The translations under genes and the position numbers were made by a program. Positions 16,530 to 23,040 of a stretch of 26,908 nucleotides of DNA are shown in pieces. Under the pieces are notes generated by a model, which was given only the letters and a program-made list of their open reading frames with translations, was not told the origin of the DNA and did not search any database. The first letter of the stretch is position 1. The number at the start of each line of letters is the position of its first letter. This stretch comes from JBAZFF01 sp043815465 (lineage in GTDB: Bacteria > Patescibacteriota > Minisyncoccia > Minisyncoccales > RBG-13-42-11): assembly GCA_043815465.1 (NCBI GenBank), contig JBDRIW010000023.1:1-26908 (forward strand). The letters are read 5' to 3'.

Positions 16530-17261
16530 ATGTCTAGAAATATTATTAAAATAATTATTTTTTTTGTGATAGGAATGATAGGAGGTATCTTTGCAGACCA
16601 AATATTTTGGCCTTATTTTGTTGAGAAACCTCTTTTTAGTCAGTATAGGTTAGAACAGAGTCCTGTTTATATTACCGAGATAAAGGAAACTACAATTCAG
16701 GAAAATACTGCTTTAGTTAATACTATTAAAAAAGTTGATACATCTATTGTTGGAATTAGGACAAAAACTTCAACTGGCAAGATACTAGAGGGATCAGGTC
16801 TTATCGTTACCTCAGATGGACTAATAGTTACTTTATCTTCTTTAGTTCCCTTGGGATCAGAATATAGTTTCTTTATTGATGGCAAGAAATATTCATATCA
16901 AATATTAAAAAGAGATTTTACTAAAGACTTAGCTTTAATAAAACTTGGGAAAACTAATTTGCCTGTAATAAATTTTGTTAATCTAGACGAAATAAGTTTA
17001 GGAGAAAGAGTTTTTGTTCTAGGAGTTAATTTTAAAGAAATGGAAGATGAAATTATTTCTACCGGTCTTTTTGTTAATGAAGGTATAATTAAAAATCTTG
17101 ATAAGGATATCATTTCTACTAATATTATAGAAAACGAGGATATGTTGGGAAGTTCTTTATTTAATATAAAAGGAGAAATAATTGGTTTATCTACTATTGA
17201 TAACAAAGGAGAGATAGACGTTATTTCTATTGTTCAGATAAAAGAATTTGTAGGGTTATAA
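16530..17261 (+). CDS. HtrA-like pseudo-protease, catalytic His and Ser lost
   Basis: 243 aa with one N-terminal membrane helix (about 6-22) and a trypsin-like fold recognisable by direct comparison with HtrA at 12452-13753. GSGLIVTSDGLIVTLSSLV aligns with GTGFIVSKDGMILTNKHVA, placing Ser104 where the catalytic His should be. RDFTKDLALIKL keeps the Asp (133). NEDMLGSSLFNIKGEIIGLS aligns with NKGNSGGPLLNLRGEVIGIN, placing Leu206 at the nucleophile. There is no PDZ domain. It is therefore probably a non-catalytic binding or scaffold protein in the envelope, perhaps tuning HtrA or sensing peptides. The reading frame is intact, so it is a retained pseudoenzyme and not a decayed gene. Transcription with clpB is likely, since only 3 nt separate them. 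Confidence 0.75.
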   Translation: MSRNIIKIIIFFVIGMIGGIFADQIFWPYFVEKPLFSQYRLEQSPVYITEIKETTIQENTALVNTIKKVDTSIVGIRTKTSTGKILEGSGLIVTSDGLIVTLSSLVPLGSEYSFFIDGKKYSYQILKRDFTKDLALIKLGKTNLPVINFVNLDEISLGERVFVLGVNFKEMEDEIISTGLFVNEGIIKNLDKDIISTNIIENEDMLGSSLFNIKGEIIGLSTIDNKGEIDVISIVQIKEFVGL

Positions 17262-17302
17262 GATTAATTTCTCAATAGGCAGCTTCAGCGCAGCGTATTT
17301 AC

Positions 17303-17330
17303 TTGACAAATTATGTATTTTTGTTATACT
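17303..17330 (+). promoter_or_regulatory. Promoter of the receiver-domain gene
   Basis: TTGACA (17303-17308), 16-bp spacer and TATACT (17325-17330), with an extended TG (17322-17323). Transcription would start near 17337, giving a ~33-nt leader that carries the SD AAGGAGG at 17355-17361. Confidence 0.8.
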
Positions 17331-17369
17331 AATAATCGGTTTATATCAAAACGTAAGGAGGAATGATAA

Positions 17370-17726
17370 ATGGCAAAAGTTTTTTTAGTGGAAGACGATC
17401 CTGATTTGCTCGAGTTAGAAAGAAGATATATAGAGTTAGGCGGACATGAAATCGTTCTTGTAGCCTCTTCTCTTTCCGATGCGTTAGATAAAACAAGTCA
17501 GTTAAGGAGGATGGGAGTGGAAATTGCCATTGTTGATGGTAATGTTGGTTCGGGCCCAGAAGACGGACCAAAAATTTATAAAACAATCAAAGAAGTAATA
17601 TCTATTCCAGTAGTATCCTTTTCTGGGGACATAGTTAATTGGGCAGACGAAAATCCTAGAAAGCCGATGGATATTTTTAAACTGGGAAAAATCGTAACAC
17701 AAATTCTAAATAAGAAGGAGAAATAG
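17370..17726 (+). CDS. Stand-alone response-regulator receiver protein
   Basis: 118-aa single REC domain. VEDDPD (7-12) is the Mg-binding acidic cluster, AIVDGNVG holds phospho-acceptor Asp56, SFSGD (83-87) supplies the conserved Ser/Thr, and RKPMD has the invariant Lys98. No output domain follows, so it would act by protein contact, like CheY or Spo0F. No histidine kinase is in the window. A perfect SD AAGGAGG lies 8 nt before the ATG, unlike almost all neighbours. Codon use is less AT-biased (GGC, CTC, TCG, CCG), hinting at acquisition or high expression. It is monocistronic, bounded by its own promoter and the hairpins at 17718-17773. The downstream pilus genes make motility control possible, but this is only an inference. 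Confidence 0.85.
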   Translation: MAKVFLVEDDPDLLELERRYIELGGHEIVLVASSLSDALDKTSQLRRMGVEIAIVDGNVGSGPEDGPKIYKTIKEVISIPVVSFSGDIVNWADENPRKPMDIFKLGKIVTQILNKKEK

Positions 17727-17740
17727 TCTTACTATTTCTC
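17718..17740 (+). other. Perfect hairpin over the stop codon of the receiver gene
   Basis: GAGAAATAGT (17718-17727) and ACTATTTCTC (17731-17740) form a perfect 10-bp stem with a 3-nt loop, enclosing the TAG stop at 17724-17726. It may protect the mRNA 3' end or affect termination. Confidence 0.6.
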
Positions 17741-17743
17741 ATG

Positions 17744-17773
17744 GTGCAGCCTCTTTGTAGTCTGCGCTTTTTT
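17744..17773 (+). terminator. Rho-independent terminator after the receiver gene
   Basis: GTGCAG (17744-17749) pairs with CTGCGC (17762-17767), including one G-U pair, and six T follow (17768-17773). It lies 18 nt after the stop of the receiver gene. Confidence 0.7.
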
Positions 17774-17774
17774 C

Positions 17775-17802
17775 TTGACTAAGGCTATTTTAATTATAAG
17801 AT
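17775..17802 (+). promoter_or_regulatory. Possible promoter of the 32-aa ORF
   Basis: TTGACT (17775-17780), 16-bp spacer and TAAGAT (17797-17802), ending 8 nt before ATG 17811. No SD is seen, which fits a leaderless transcript. Confidence 0.5.
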
Positions 17803-17810
17803 ATATTATT

Positions 17811-17909
17811 ATGCATTTTATTGTTGTTGCAACAGCTTGGGTAATTTTTTTACTCTCTATCGCTGTATACTTTACTCAATACTACTCTAATAGTGTTTCG
17901 ATTTTTTAG
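17811..17909 (+). CDS. Candidate 32-aa membrane peptide
   Basis: ATG to TAG encodes MHFIVVATAWVIFLLSIAVY and then FTQYYSNSVSIF. Residues 3-22 are one hydrophobic helix with almost no charge, followed by a short polar tail. It has its own promoter-like sequence and lies between the terminator of the receiver gene and a run of hairpins. Nothing shows a function; small peptides of this type can be toxins of type I systems or subunits of membrane complexes. It may also be a chance ORF in AT-rich DNA. Confidence 0.35.
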   Translation: MHFIVVATAWVIFLLSIAVYFTQYYSNSVSIF

Positions 17910-17916
17910 TTACCAA

Positions 17917-18063
17917 GTTTTTATTTATAAAAACGTAGGTCGAAATGAGAAGAAAATTCTCATTGAGCGTCAATGAAATAAATTTCTTTTATTTGAATAA
18001 ATGATTGATGGGCGATGAAGCTAATACTTCATCTATAACATCGCATATTTACGTATGCGATGT
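17917..18063. repeat. Run of four perfect inverted repeats (hairpin cluster)
   Basis: Four stems without mismatches lie in 147 nt. The arms are 17917-17923/17928-17934 (7 bp), 17944-17951/17957-17964 (8 bp), 18014-18020/18027-18033 (7 bp) and 18038-18047/18054-18063 (10 bp). An alternative stem 17961-17966/17970-17975 competes with the second. No ORF spans the region. It lies 38 nt upstream of pilD. It may be an untranslated RNA, an mRNA-stabilising leader for the pilus operon, or nested mobile repeats. Confidence 0.55.
18011..18035 (+). repeat. 25-nt hairpin repeat, copy 1 (upstream of pilD)
   Basis: GGCGATGAAGC, five variable bases, then CTTCATCTA. All 20 fixed bases match copy 2 at 18871-18895. 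The core GATGAAG/CTTCATC forms a 7-bp stem. Confidence 0.7.
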
Positions 18064-18101
18064 GAGTTGAATTAAGCTAATTTTAGAAGTAGAATGAATT
18101 A

Positions 18102-18866
18102 ATGTTTAATTTATTATATTCTATATTTATTTTTATTTTTGGGCTCATAGTTGGTTCTTTTTTGAATTGTGTAATTTATAGACTAGAACAAGGAATAAGT
18201 TTTTTACGAGGACGATCTTTTTGTCCTAAATGTAATCATTCTCTAAATTGGACAGATTTAGTTCCAATTTTGAGTTATATATTTTTAGGAGGAAAATGTA
18301 GATATTGTAAAGAAAAAATATCTCCTCAATATCCTATCGTAGAATTAATTACTGGAACTTTATTTCTTTCTGTCTTTTTAATGAGTGGCAGTGTTTTTGA
18401 AATACTTTTTAATTCTATTATTGTTTCTCTTTTAATCATTATTTTTATTTTTGACCTTAAGCATTATATTATTCCAGATAGGATAGTTTATCTAGCTATC
18501 TTAGTAAGTTTAGTTTGGTTAATTTATATCAAAGCAGATATATTAACTACTATTTACGCACTTTTGTCTTCTTTCGGATTCTTTCTGTTGATAGCATTAG
18601 TCTCTAAGGGAAAATGGATGGGCGTGGGAGATGTAAAATTAGCTTTTTTTATGGGTTTATTTTTGGGCTGGCCTAACGTTTTAGTTGCTTTATTTTTGGC
18701 TTTTCTTTTAGGATCAATAGTTGGAGTCTTTTTAATGTTAAATAGAAAAAAATCTTTTTCTTCTGAAATTCCCTTTGGTCCATTTTTGGTGTCAGGAACG
18801 TTAATGGCTTTTTTTGAAGCAGAAAATCTTATAAATTGGTACCTTACTTTATTCTTGATACAATGA
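18102..18866 (+). CDS. pilD: Prepilin peptidase (type IV leader peptidase)
   Basis: Polytopic membrane aspartic protease (A24A family) that cuts prepilins after Gly and methylates the new N-terminus. 254 aa, about eight helices. Seen: GLIVGSFLNCVIYRLEQG at the N-terminus; a four-Cys zinc site in the cytoplasmic loop (CPKCNHS and CRYCKEKISPQYPIVELITG); the first catalytic Asp in FIFDLKHYIIPDR; and the second in GVGDVKLAFFMG. Size and motifs are complete. It is followed after 60 nt by four prepilin-like genes, its probable substrates, and flanked by two copies of a hairpin repeat. Confidence 0.96.
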   Translation: MFNLLYSIFIFIFGLIVGSFLNCVIYRLEQGISFLRGRSFCPKCNHSLNWTDLVPILSYIFLGGKCRYCKEKISPQYPIVELITGTLFLSVFLMSGSVFEILFNSIIVSLLIIIFIFDLKHYIIPDRIVYLAILVSLVWLIYIKADILTTIYALLSSFGFFLLIALVSKGKWMGVGDVKLAFFMGLFLGWPNVLVALFLAFLLGSIVGVFLMLNRKKSFSSEIPFGPFLVSGTLMAFFEAENLINWYLTLFLIQ

Positions 18867-18870
18867 AATT

Positions 18871-18895
18871 GGCGATGAAGCCTCAGCTTCATCTA
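18871..18895 (+). repeat. 25-nt hairpin repeat, copy 2 (downstream of pilD)
   Basis: It has the same GGCGATGAAGC-N5-CTTCATCTA frame as copy 1, beginning 4 nt after the pilD stop. Here the stem extends to 8 bp (GATGAAGC/GCTTCATC) with loop CTCA. It could end or trim the pilD message before the pilin genes. Confidence 0.7.
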
Positions 18896-18926
18896 GAATT
18901 TTTATTTTTAATAAATTAAAAATTTG

Positions 18927-19535
18927 ATGAAAGACAAAGGATTTATTGACGAACACCAGAATGGTGCGAGTCGAAATAGGGGCTTTACCCTCATTGAGCT
19001 AATTGTAGTTATCGCTATTATTGGAATTCTTTCTACTGTTTTTTTGACTAATTATCGTGGAGGGAACGAACTTTTTTCTTTAAAAAGATCTGCTCATAAA
19101 TTAGCTCAGGACATAAGGAGCGCTCAAGAAGATAGTATAGCTAGCAAAGAATTTAAAGGAGAATTTCAGGGAGGATTTGGTGTTTCTTTTACAGCGGAGT
19201 CTAATCAATATGATATTTTTGTTGACTGTAATGGCGATGGAAAATATAATGGACCGGCTAAAAAATGTGACGATTGTACGGGAGGTTCATGCTCTAAGAA
19301 TAAGTTTACAGAATGGGTAAAGACACTTTCGCTTGAAGAAGGAGTTTTTGTATCAACCGTAATTCCTTATTTGGGCGGTAATTTTTCTGTAGTCTTTACT
19401 CCTCCAGACCCAACAACTACTTTTGTTCCAGACCGTAACGAGGCACTAATTAATATTCAAACCCAAATATCTGGAAGTTTAGAAACTAAAACAATAATGA
19501 TTAATAAGGCTGGATTAATAAGTGTATTACAATGA
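18927..19535 (+). CDS. Type IV pilin-like / GspH-type protein with Ca-loop-like motif
   Basis: 202-aa prepilin. The leader of 19 residues ends at Gly19, and cleavage would expose Phe20; FTLIELIVVIAIIGIL is the hydrophobic helix, with Glu24 at mature position 5. The globular part contains DCNGDGKYN (100-108), which fits the DxNxDGxxN calcium-loop pattern, and four Cys (101, 114, 117, 122). ATG 18927 is preferred to the adjacent TTG 18924. It overlaps the next gene by 4 nt. It may be the major or a pseudo-pilin subunit; the machinery genes pilB/C/M are outside the window. Confidence 0.88.
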   Translation: MKDKGFIDEHQNGASRNRGFTLIELIVVIAIIGILSTVFLTNYRGGNELFSLKRSAHKLAQDIRSAQEDSIASKEFKGEFQGGFGVSFTAESNQYDIFVDCNGDGKYNGPAKKCDDCTGGSCSKNKFTEWVKTLSLEEGVFVSTVIPYLGGNFSVVFTPPDPTTTFVPDRNEALINIQTQISGSLETKTIMINKAGLISVLQ

Positions 19536-20029
19536 AAAAAGGTTTTACTTTAATAGAGGTTTTGTTTGCCATATTTATTCTTACCGTTTCTGCTTTCGGA
19601 GCTTTTTCTTTAATTCAAAGTACTTTAATTTCTTCCTCTTTAAATAAATCAAAACTTACAGCTTATTATTTGTCTCAAGAAGGAATAGAATTAGTTAGGA
19701 ATATAAGAGATGGAAATTGGTTAGAAAAAAGAACATCTCCCAGCGTTCTTTGGAATGATGGTTTAGATATTGGAGAATGGGAAATAGATTATAATGATGA
19801 ATCTTTAACTATTTATTCTGGTAGATATCTTTATGTAGAAAATAATACTAAATTTTTTGCTTATGTAGATGAGCCATCCGTTGAAGATGAAAAAAGTAAA
19901 TTTCAAAGGAAGATAATTATTAATAGTTTAGGATCAGAAATTATTGAAATATCTGTTATTGTTTACTGGTCAGAAAGAGGTAGAAGTCATGAGGTAGAAG
20001 TTATTAATCATTTATCTAATTGGAGATAA
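19532..20029 (+). CDS. PilV-like minor pilin
   Basis: 165-aa prepilin with the short leader MKKG and helix FTLIEVLFAIFILTVSAFGA, with Glu at mature position 5. Next comes AYYLSQEGIELVRNIRDGNW, characteristic of PilV/GspI-type minor pilins, then a beta-rich head ending VIVYWSERGRSHEVEVINHL. Minor pilins prime assembly of the fibre and may carry adhesion. ATGA overlap with the pilin upstream, and one base to the next gene. Confidence 0.88.
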   Translation: MKKGFTLIEVLFAIFILTVSAFGAFSLIQSTLISSSLNKSKLTAYYLSQEGIELVRNIRDGNWLEKRTSPSVLWNDGLDIGEWEIDYNDESLTIYSGRYLYVENNTKFFAYVDEPSVEDEKSKFQRKIIINSLGSEIIEISVIVYWSERGRSHEVEVINHLSNWR

Positions 20030-20030
20030 A

Positions 20031-20591
20031 ATGAATAAAAATGGATACACTTTAATAGAAATGCTAGCTGCTGTAACTATATTCTTTATAGCGACTACCT
20101 CTTTGGTTACTTTCTTTTCTGGAGCCGTAAGAGTGCAAAGAGAGTCCCTAGCCTTTCAAGAACTAATAGATAATACTTCTTATTCTTTAGAATATATGAG
20201 TAGAGCGTTAAGAATGGCCAGAAAAGACGATATAGAGAGTATAAACTGTTTAATAGGAGATAAAGTTAATTATGAGTTCACTAGGTCTGGCTTTGGAATA
20301 AAATTTAGAAATTATAGAGATTATTGTCAGGAATTTTATTTAGAAAATGGTAGGTTAAAAGAGTGGAAAGATATTGAAGGCGTAATAAGTGAAAATTATT
20401 TAACTTCTGAAAATATAGAAGTAATGAATTTTACTATTGGTTCTTCTGGCTGGGATCAGAATGACGATAAACAGCCAAAACTTACAATGTTTGTTGAAAT
20501 AAGGGGCCTTCTCTTTGATTCAACTTCAACTCAGCCAGTCATTAAAATACAAACTAGTATTTCTCAAAGAAATCCAGATGTTAGATATTAA
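20031..20591 (+). CDS. PilW/GspJ-like minor pilin
   Basis: 186-aa prepilin. Leader MNKNG, then YTLIEMLAAVTIFFIATTSLV with Glu at mature position 5 and Tyr in place of Phe at position 1. The region SYSLEYMSRALRMARKD is typical of PilW/GspJ. It ends QTSISQRNPDVRY. Third in the pilin series; the next gene starts inside its 3' end (14-nt overlap). Confidence 0.88.
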   Translation: MNKNGYTLIEMLAAVTIFFIATTSLVTFFSGAVRVQRESLAFQELIDNTSYSLEYMSRALRMARKDDIESINCLIGDKVNYEFTRSGFGIKFRNYRDYCQEFYLENGRLKEWKDIEGVISENYLTSENIEVMNFTIGSSGWDQNDDKQPKLTMFVEIRGLLFDSTSTQPVIKIQTSISQRNPDVRY

Positions 20592-20931
20592 AGAAAAAAA
20601 AGGAATATCATTAATATTTGTTATGCTAATAATTAGTGTTATTTTAAGTATTTCTTTTGGTGTGAGCAGTATATTAATAACTCAGATTAAAATATTGAGA
20701 AATATAGGATATTCTGTAGTTTCTTTTTATGCCGCTGACAGCGGAATAGAAAATGTTTTATTAGTTAGTCCGCCTGTTGAAATAATAGAAACAGACTTGG
20801 GAAATGGAGCTACTTTTAGAGTGGAAGTAGTCCCTGGAGGAGAGGGAGAATGTGATCCTGTTTTAAATTATTGCATTAAATCTATAGGTGAATATTACGA
20901 GGCAAGAAGGGCTATAGAAATAATATATTAA
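20578..20931 (+). CDS. PilX-like minor pilin
   Basis: 117-aa protein starting MLDIKEKKG, then ISLIFVMLIISVILSISFG. It lacks Glu at mature position 5, as is usual for PilX/GspK, the tip-like subunits. FYAADSGIENVLL matches the AADSGxE segment of PilX. ATG 20578 overlaps the previous gene by 14 nt. An in-frame start at 20515 would add 21 residues with no family likeness and is rejected. Short head domain ending with EYYEARRAIEIIY. Last gene of the pilus group. Confidence 0.85.
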   Translation: MLDIKEKKGISLIFVMLIISVILSISFGVSSILITQIKILRNIGYSVVSFYAADSGIENVLLVSPPVEIIETDLGNGATFRVEVVPGGEGECDPVLNYCIKSIGEYYEARRAIEIIY

Positions 20932-20943
20932 TTTTAAATAATT

Positions 20944-20966
20944 ACTCCCCCATGGGGGAGTTTTTT
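20944..20966 (+). terminator. Rho-independent terminator of the pilus operon
   Basis: ACTCCCCC (20944-20951) and GGGGGAGT (20954-20961) form a strong GC-rich stem followed by six T, 13 nt after the PilX-like stop. Confidence 0.93.
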
Positions 20967-20993
20967 GTTTGGGATGTAAAGTATCTCTCATTT

Positions 20994-21002
20994 TGATATA
21001 AT
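20994..21002 (+). promoter_or_regulatory. Extended -10 promoter of ligA
   Basis: TGA directly before TATAAT (20997-21002), six bases upstream of ATG 21009. The predicted start of transcription coincides with the ATG, so the mRNA should be leaderless. No clear -35 box. Confidence 0.6.
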
Positions 21003-21008
21003 ATAGAC

Positions 21009-23039
21009 ATGAAAAAAATAGAGACAAAGAAAAGAATAGATAAATTAAAGGAGATGATTTCTCGTCATCGATATTCATATCATGTATTAGATAAACAAGA
21101 TTTATCTGATGAGGCTTTTGATTCTTTAAAGCATGAATTATATAAATTAGAACAAGAAAATAAAGAGTTTATTACTCCCGATTCACCAACCCAAAGGGTT
21201 GGAGGAGAGCCCTTAAAAAAGTTTAAAAAAGTTAATCATGATAATTTAATGTTATCCATAGAAGATATTTTTTCTGAAGAAGAATTAGTTGATTGGGAAA
21301 CATATATTAAGAAATTAGAAAAAAATACTAACTTGGAGTATTTTGTCGAACCAAAAATTGATGGTTTTGCAGTTTCATTAATTTATGAAAATGGAATATT
21401 TAGCATAGGATCGACTAGAGGGAATGGGAAAATAGGAGAAAATGTCACTCAAAATTTAAAAACAATAGAAAGTATTCCTTTAAAGTTAGAACTAATGAAT
21501 AAATTTCCAAATCAAGATATTGAAAAAAGAATTAAAAGTTTAATTAATAATGGAATAATTGAAATAAGGGGTGAAGTTTATATGAAAAAAGATGATTTTA
21601 ATGAATTTAATAAAAGATTAGAGAAAAAAGGAGAGAAAACTTTTGCTAATCCGAGAAATTTGGCTGCAGGGTCAATAAGACAATTAAATTCTAGTTTAGC
21701 AGCCGCTAGACCCTTAAAATTTATTGGATACGATATAGTTACCGATATGTTTCAAACAAAGCACTCAGAAGAACATCAAATATTAACTGCTTTGGGGCTT
21801 AACTCTACTAGTGGCAAGGTGTGTAATTATTTATCCGATATAGTTAATTTTTGGAAAGAAATAGCTAAAAAAAGAGATAAACTTCCATATCAAATTGATG
21901 GAGTGGTATTGTCTGTTAATAATAATGAAATATTTAAAAAATTAGGAGTAGCTGGTAAAAGTCCAAGAGGAATAAGGGCTTTTAAGTTTTCCCCTAAGCA
22001 ATCTACAACTAATATTTTAGATATAAAAGTTCAAGTTGGAAGAACGGGAGCTATAACTCCTATAGCGGTTTTAAAGCCAATTAAAATAGAAGGAGTTACT
22101 ATTACAAGAGCTACCCTGCACAACGAATCAGAGATTAAAAGACTTGGAGTTAAAATTAATGATACAGTGGTAGTAGAAAGAGCAGGAGATGTAATTCCAG
22201 CTGTTTTTAAAGTAATAAAAGAACTTAGGACAGGAAAAGAAAAAGAATTTTTATTTCCTAAAAAATGTCCAATATGCGAAACAAAATTAATAAAACCAGT
22301 AGATGAAATAGTCTGGCGTTGTCCAAACGTTAAATGTCTCGCTCGAAAGAAGGAAATTTTGCACCATTTTGTTTCAAAAAAAGCTTTTGATATTGTTGGT
22401 ATGGGTCCTAGAATAGTCGAAAAATTAATAGCTGAAAAATTAATTTTTCAGCCATCTGATATCTTTGAACTAAAGGAAGGAGATGTTGCGCCTTTAGAAA
22501 AATTTGCAGAAAAATCTTCTAAAAATTTAATAGAATCAATTGAAAAAAGCAAAAGAATAGAACTATCTAAATTTATTTTTTCTTTAGGGATAAGACACGT
22601 TGGAGAAGAAACATCTATAGATTTAGCAAATAATTTTGGCACAATAGAAAGGTTAAGAAAATTAAAAAAAGAAGATTTAATAAAGGTTCCAGATGTTGGC
22701 GATAAGGTTACAGAAAGTATATATAATTGGTTTCAATCAAAAGATAATAATAAATTTTTAGATAATCTTTTAAGAGTTGGAATTAAGATTATTCCTCCTT
22801 TAAGAATAGAAAAAAAATTAGAAAACAAAATATTTGTATTAACAGGTTCTTTGGATAAGATGACTAGAAATGAAGCTGAGAATCGAATAAGGGCTCTAGG
22901 GGGTAGTATTTCTAGCTCTATATCTCGGAATACCGGTTATTTGGTAGTAGGGTCGGACCCTGGCTCAAAATTGGCTAAAGCCGAAAAATTAGGCGTAAAA
23001 ATCATTAAAGAAAATGAATTATTGTCTTTGATTAAATAA
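21009..23039 (+). CDS. ligA: NAD-dependent DNA ligase
   Basis: Seals nicks in replication and repair using NAD. 676 aa, full length. Domain Ia is at the N-terminus (SYHVLDKQDLSDEAFDSL, SPTQRVGG). The adenylation domain has nucleophile Lys116 in KIDGF, with IEIRGEVY and NPRNLAAGSIRQL. The OB fold includes VQVGRTGAITPIAVLKP. The four-Cys zinc finger lies at about 420-440 (CPIC, CPNVKC), followed by HhH repeats (about 455-590). The BRCT domain is at about 603-676 (KIFVLTGSLDKMTRNEAE, GYLVVGSDPGSKLAKAEKLG). Together with rodA it forms a two-gene unit with one base between the genes. Confidence 0.97.
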   Translation: MKKIETKKRIDKLKEMISRHRYSYHVLDKQDLSDEAFDSLKHELYKLEQENKEFITPDSPTQRVGGEPLKKFKKVNHDNLMLSIEDIFSEEELVDWETYIKKLEKNTNLEYFVEPKIDGFAVSLIYENGIFSIGSTRGNGKIGENVTQNLKTIESIPLKLELMNKFPNQDIEKRIKSLINNGIIEIRGEVYMKKDDFNEFNKRLEKKGEKTFANPRNLAAGSIRQLNSSLAAARPLKFIGYDIVTDMFQTKHSEEHQILTALGLNSTSGKVCNYLSDIVNFWKEIAKKRDKLPYQIDGVVLSVNNNEIFKKLGVAGKSPRGIRAFKFSPKQSTTNILDIKVQVGRTGAITPIAVLKPIKIEGVTITRATLHNESEIKRLGVKINDTVVVERAGDVIPAVFKVIKELRTGKEKEFLFPKKCPICETKLIKPVDEIVWRCPNVKCLARKKEILHHFVSKKAFDIVGMGPRIVEKLIAEKLIFQPSDIFELKEGDVAPLEKFAEKSSKNLIESIEKSKRIELSKFIFSLGIRHVGEETSIDLANNFGTIERLRKLKKEDLIKVPDVGDKVTESIYNWFQSKDNNKFLDNLLRVGIKIIPPLRIEKKLENKIFVLTGSLDKMTRNEAENRIRALGGSISSSISRNTGYLVVGSDPGSKLAKAEKLGVKIIKENELLSLIK

Positions 23040-23040
23040 A

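Noticed and set aside
16530..17261. Pseudogene made from htrA
   Set aside because: The frame is intact over 243 codons, has its own membrane helix, and conserved strand motifs persist; loss is limited to catalytic residues and PDZ, which suggests a retained protein.
20515..20577. Longer start for the PilX-like protein
   Set aside because: The added residues come from the end of the PilW-like frame and have no prepilin character; ATG 20578 gives a short leader before the hydrophobic helix.
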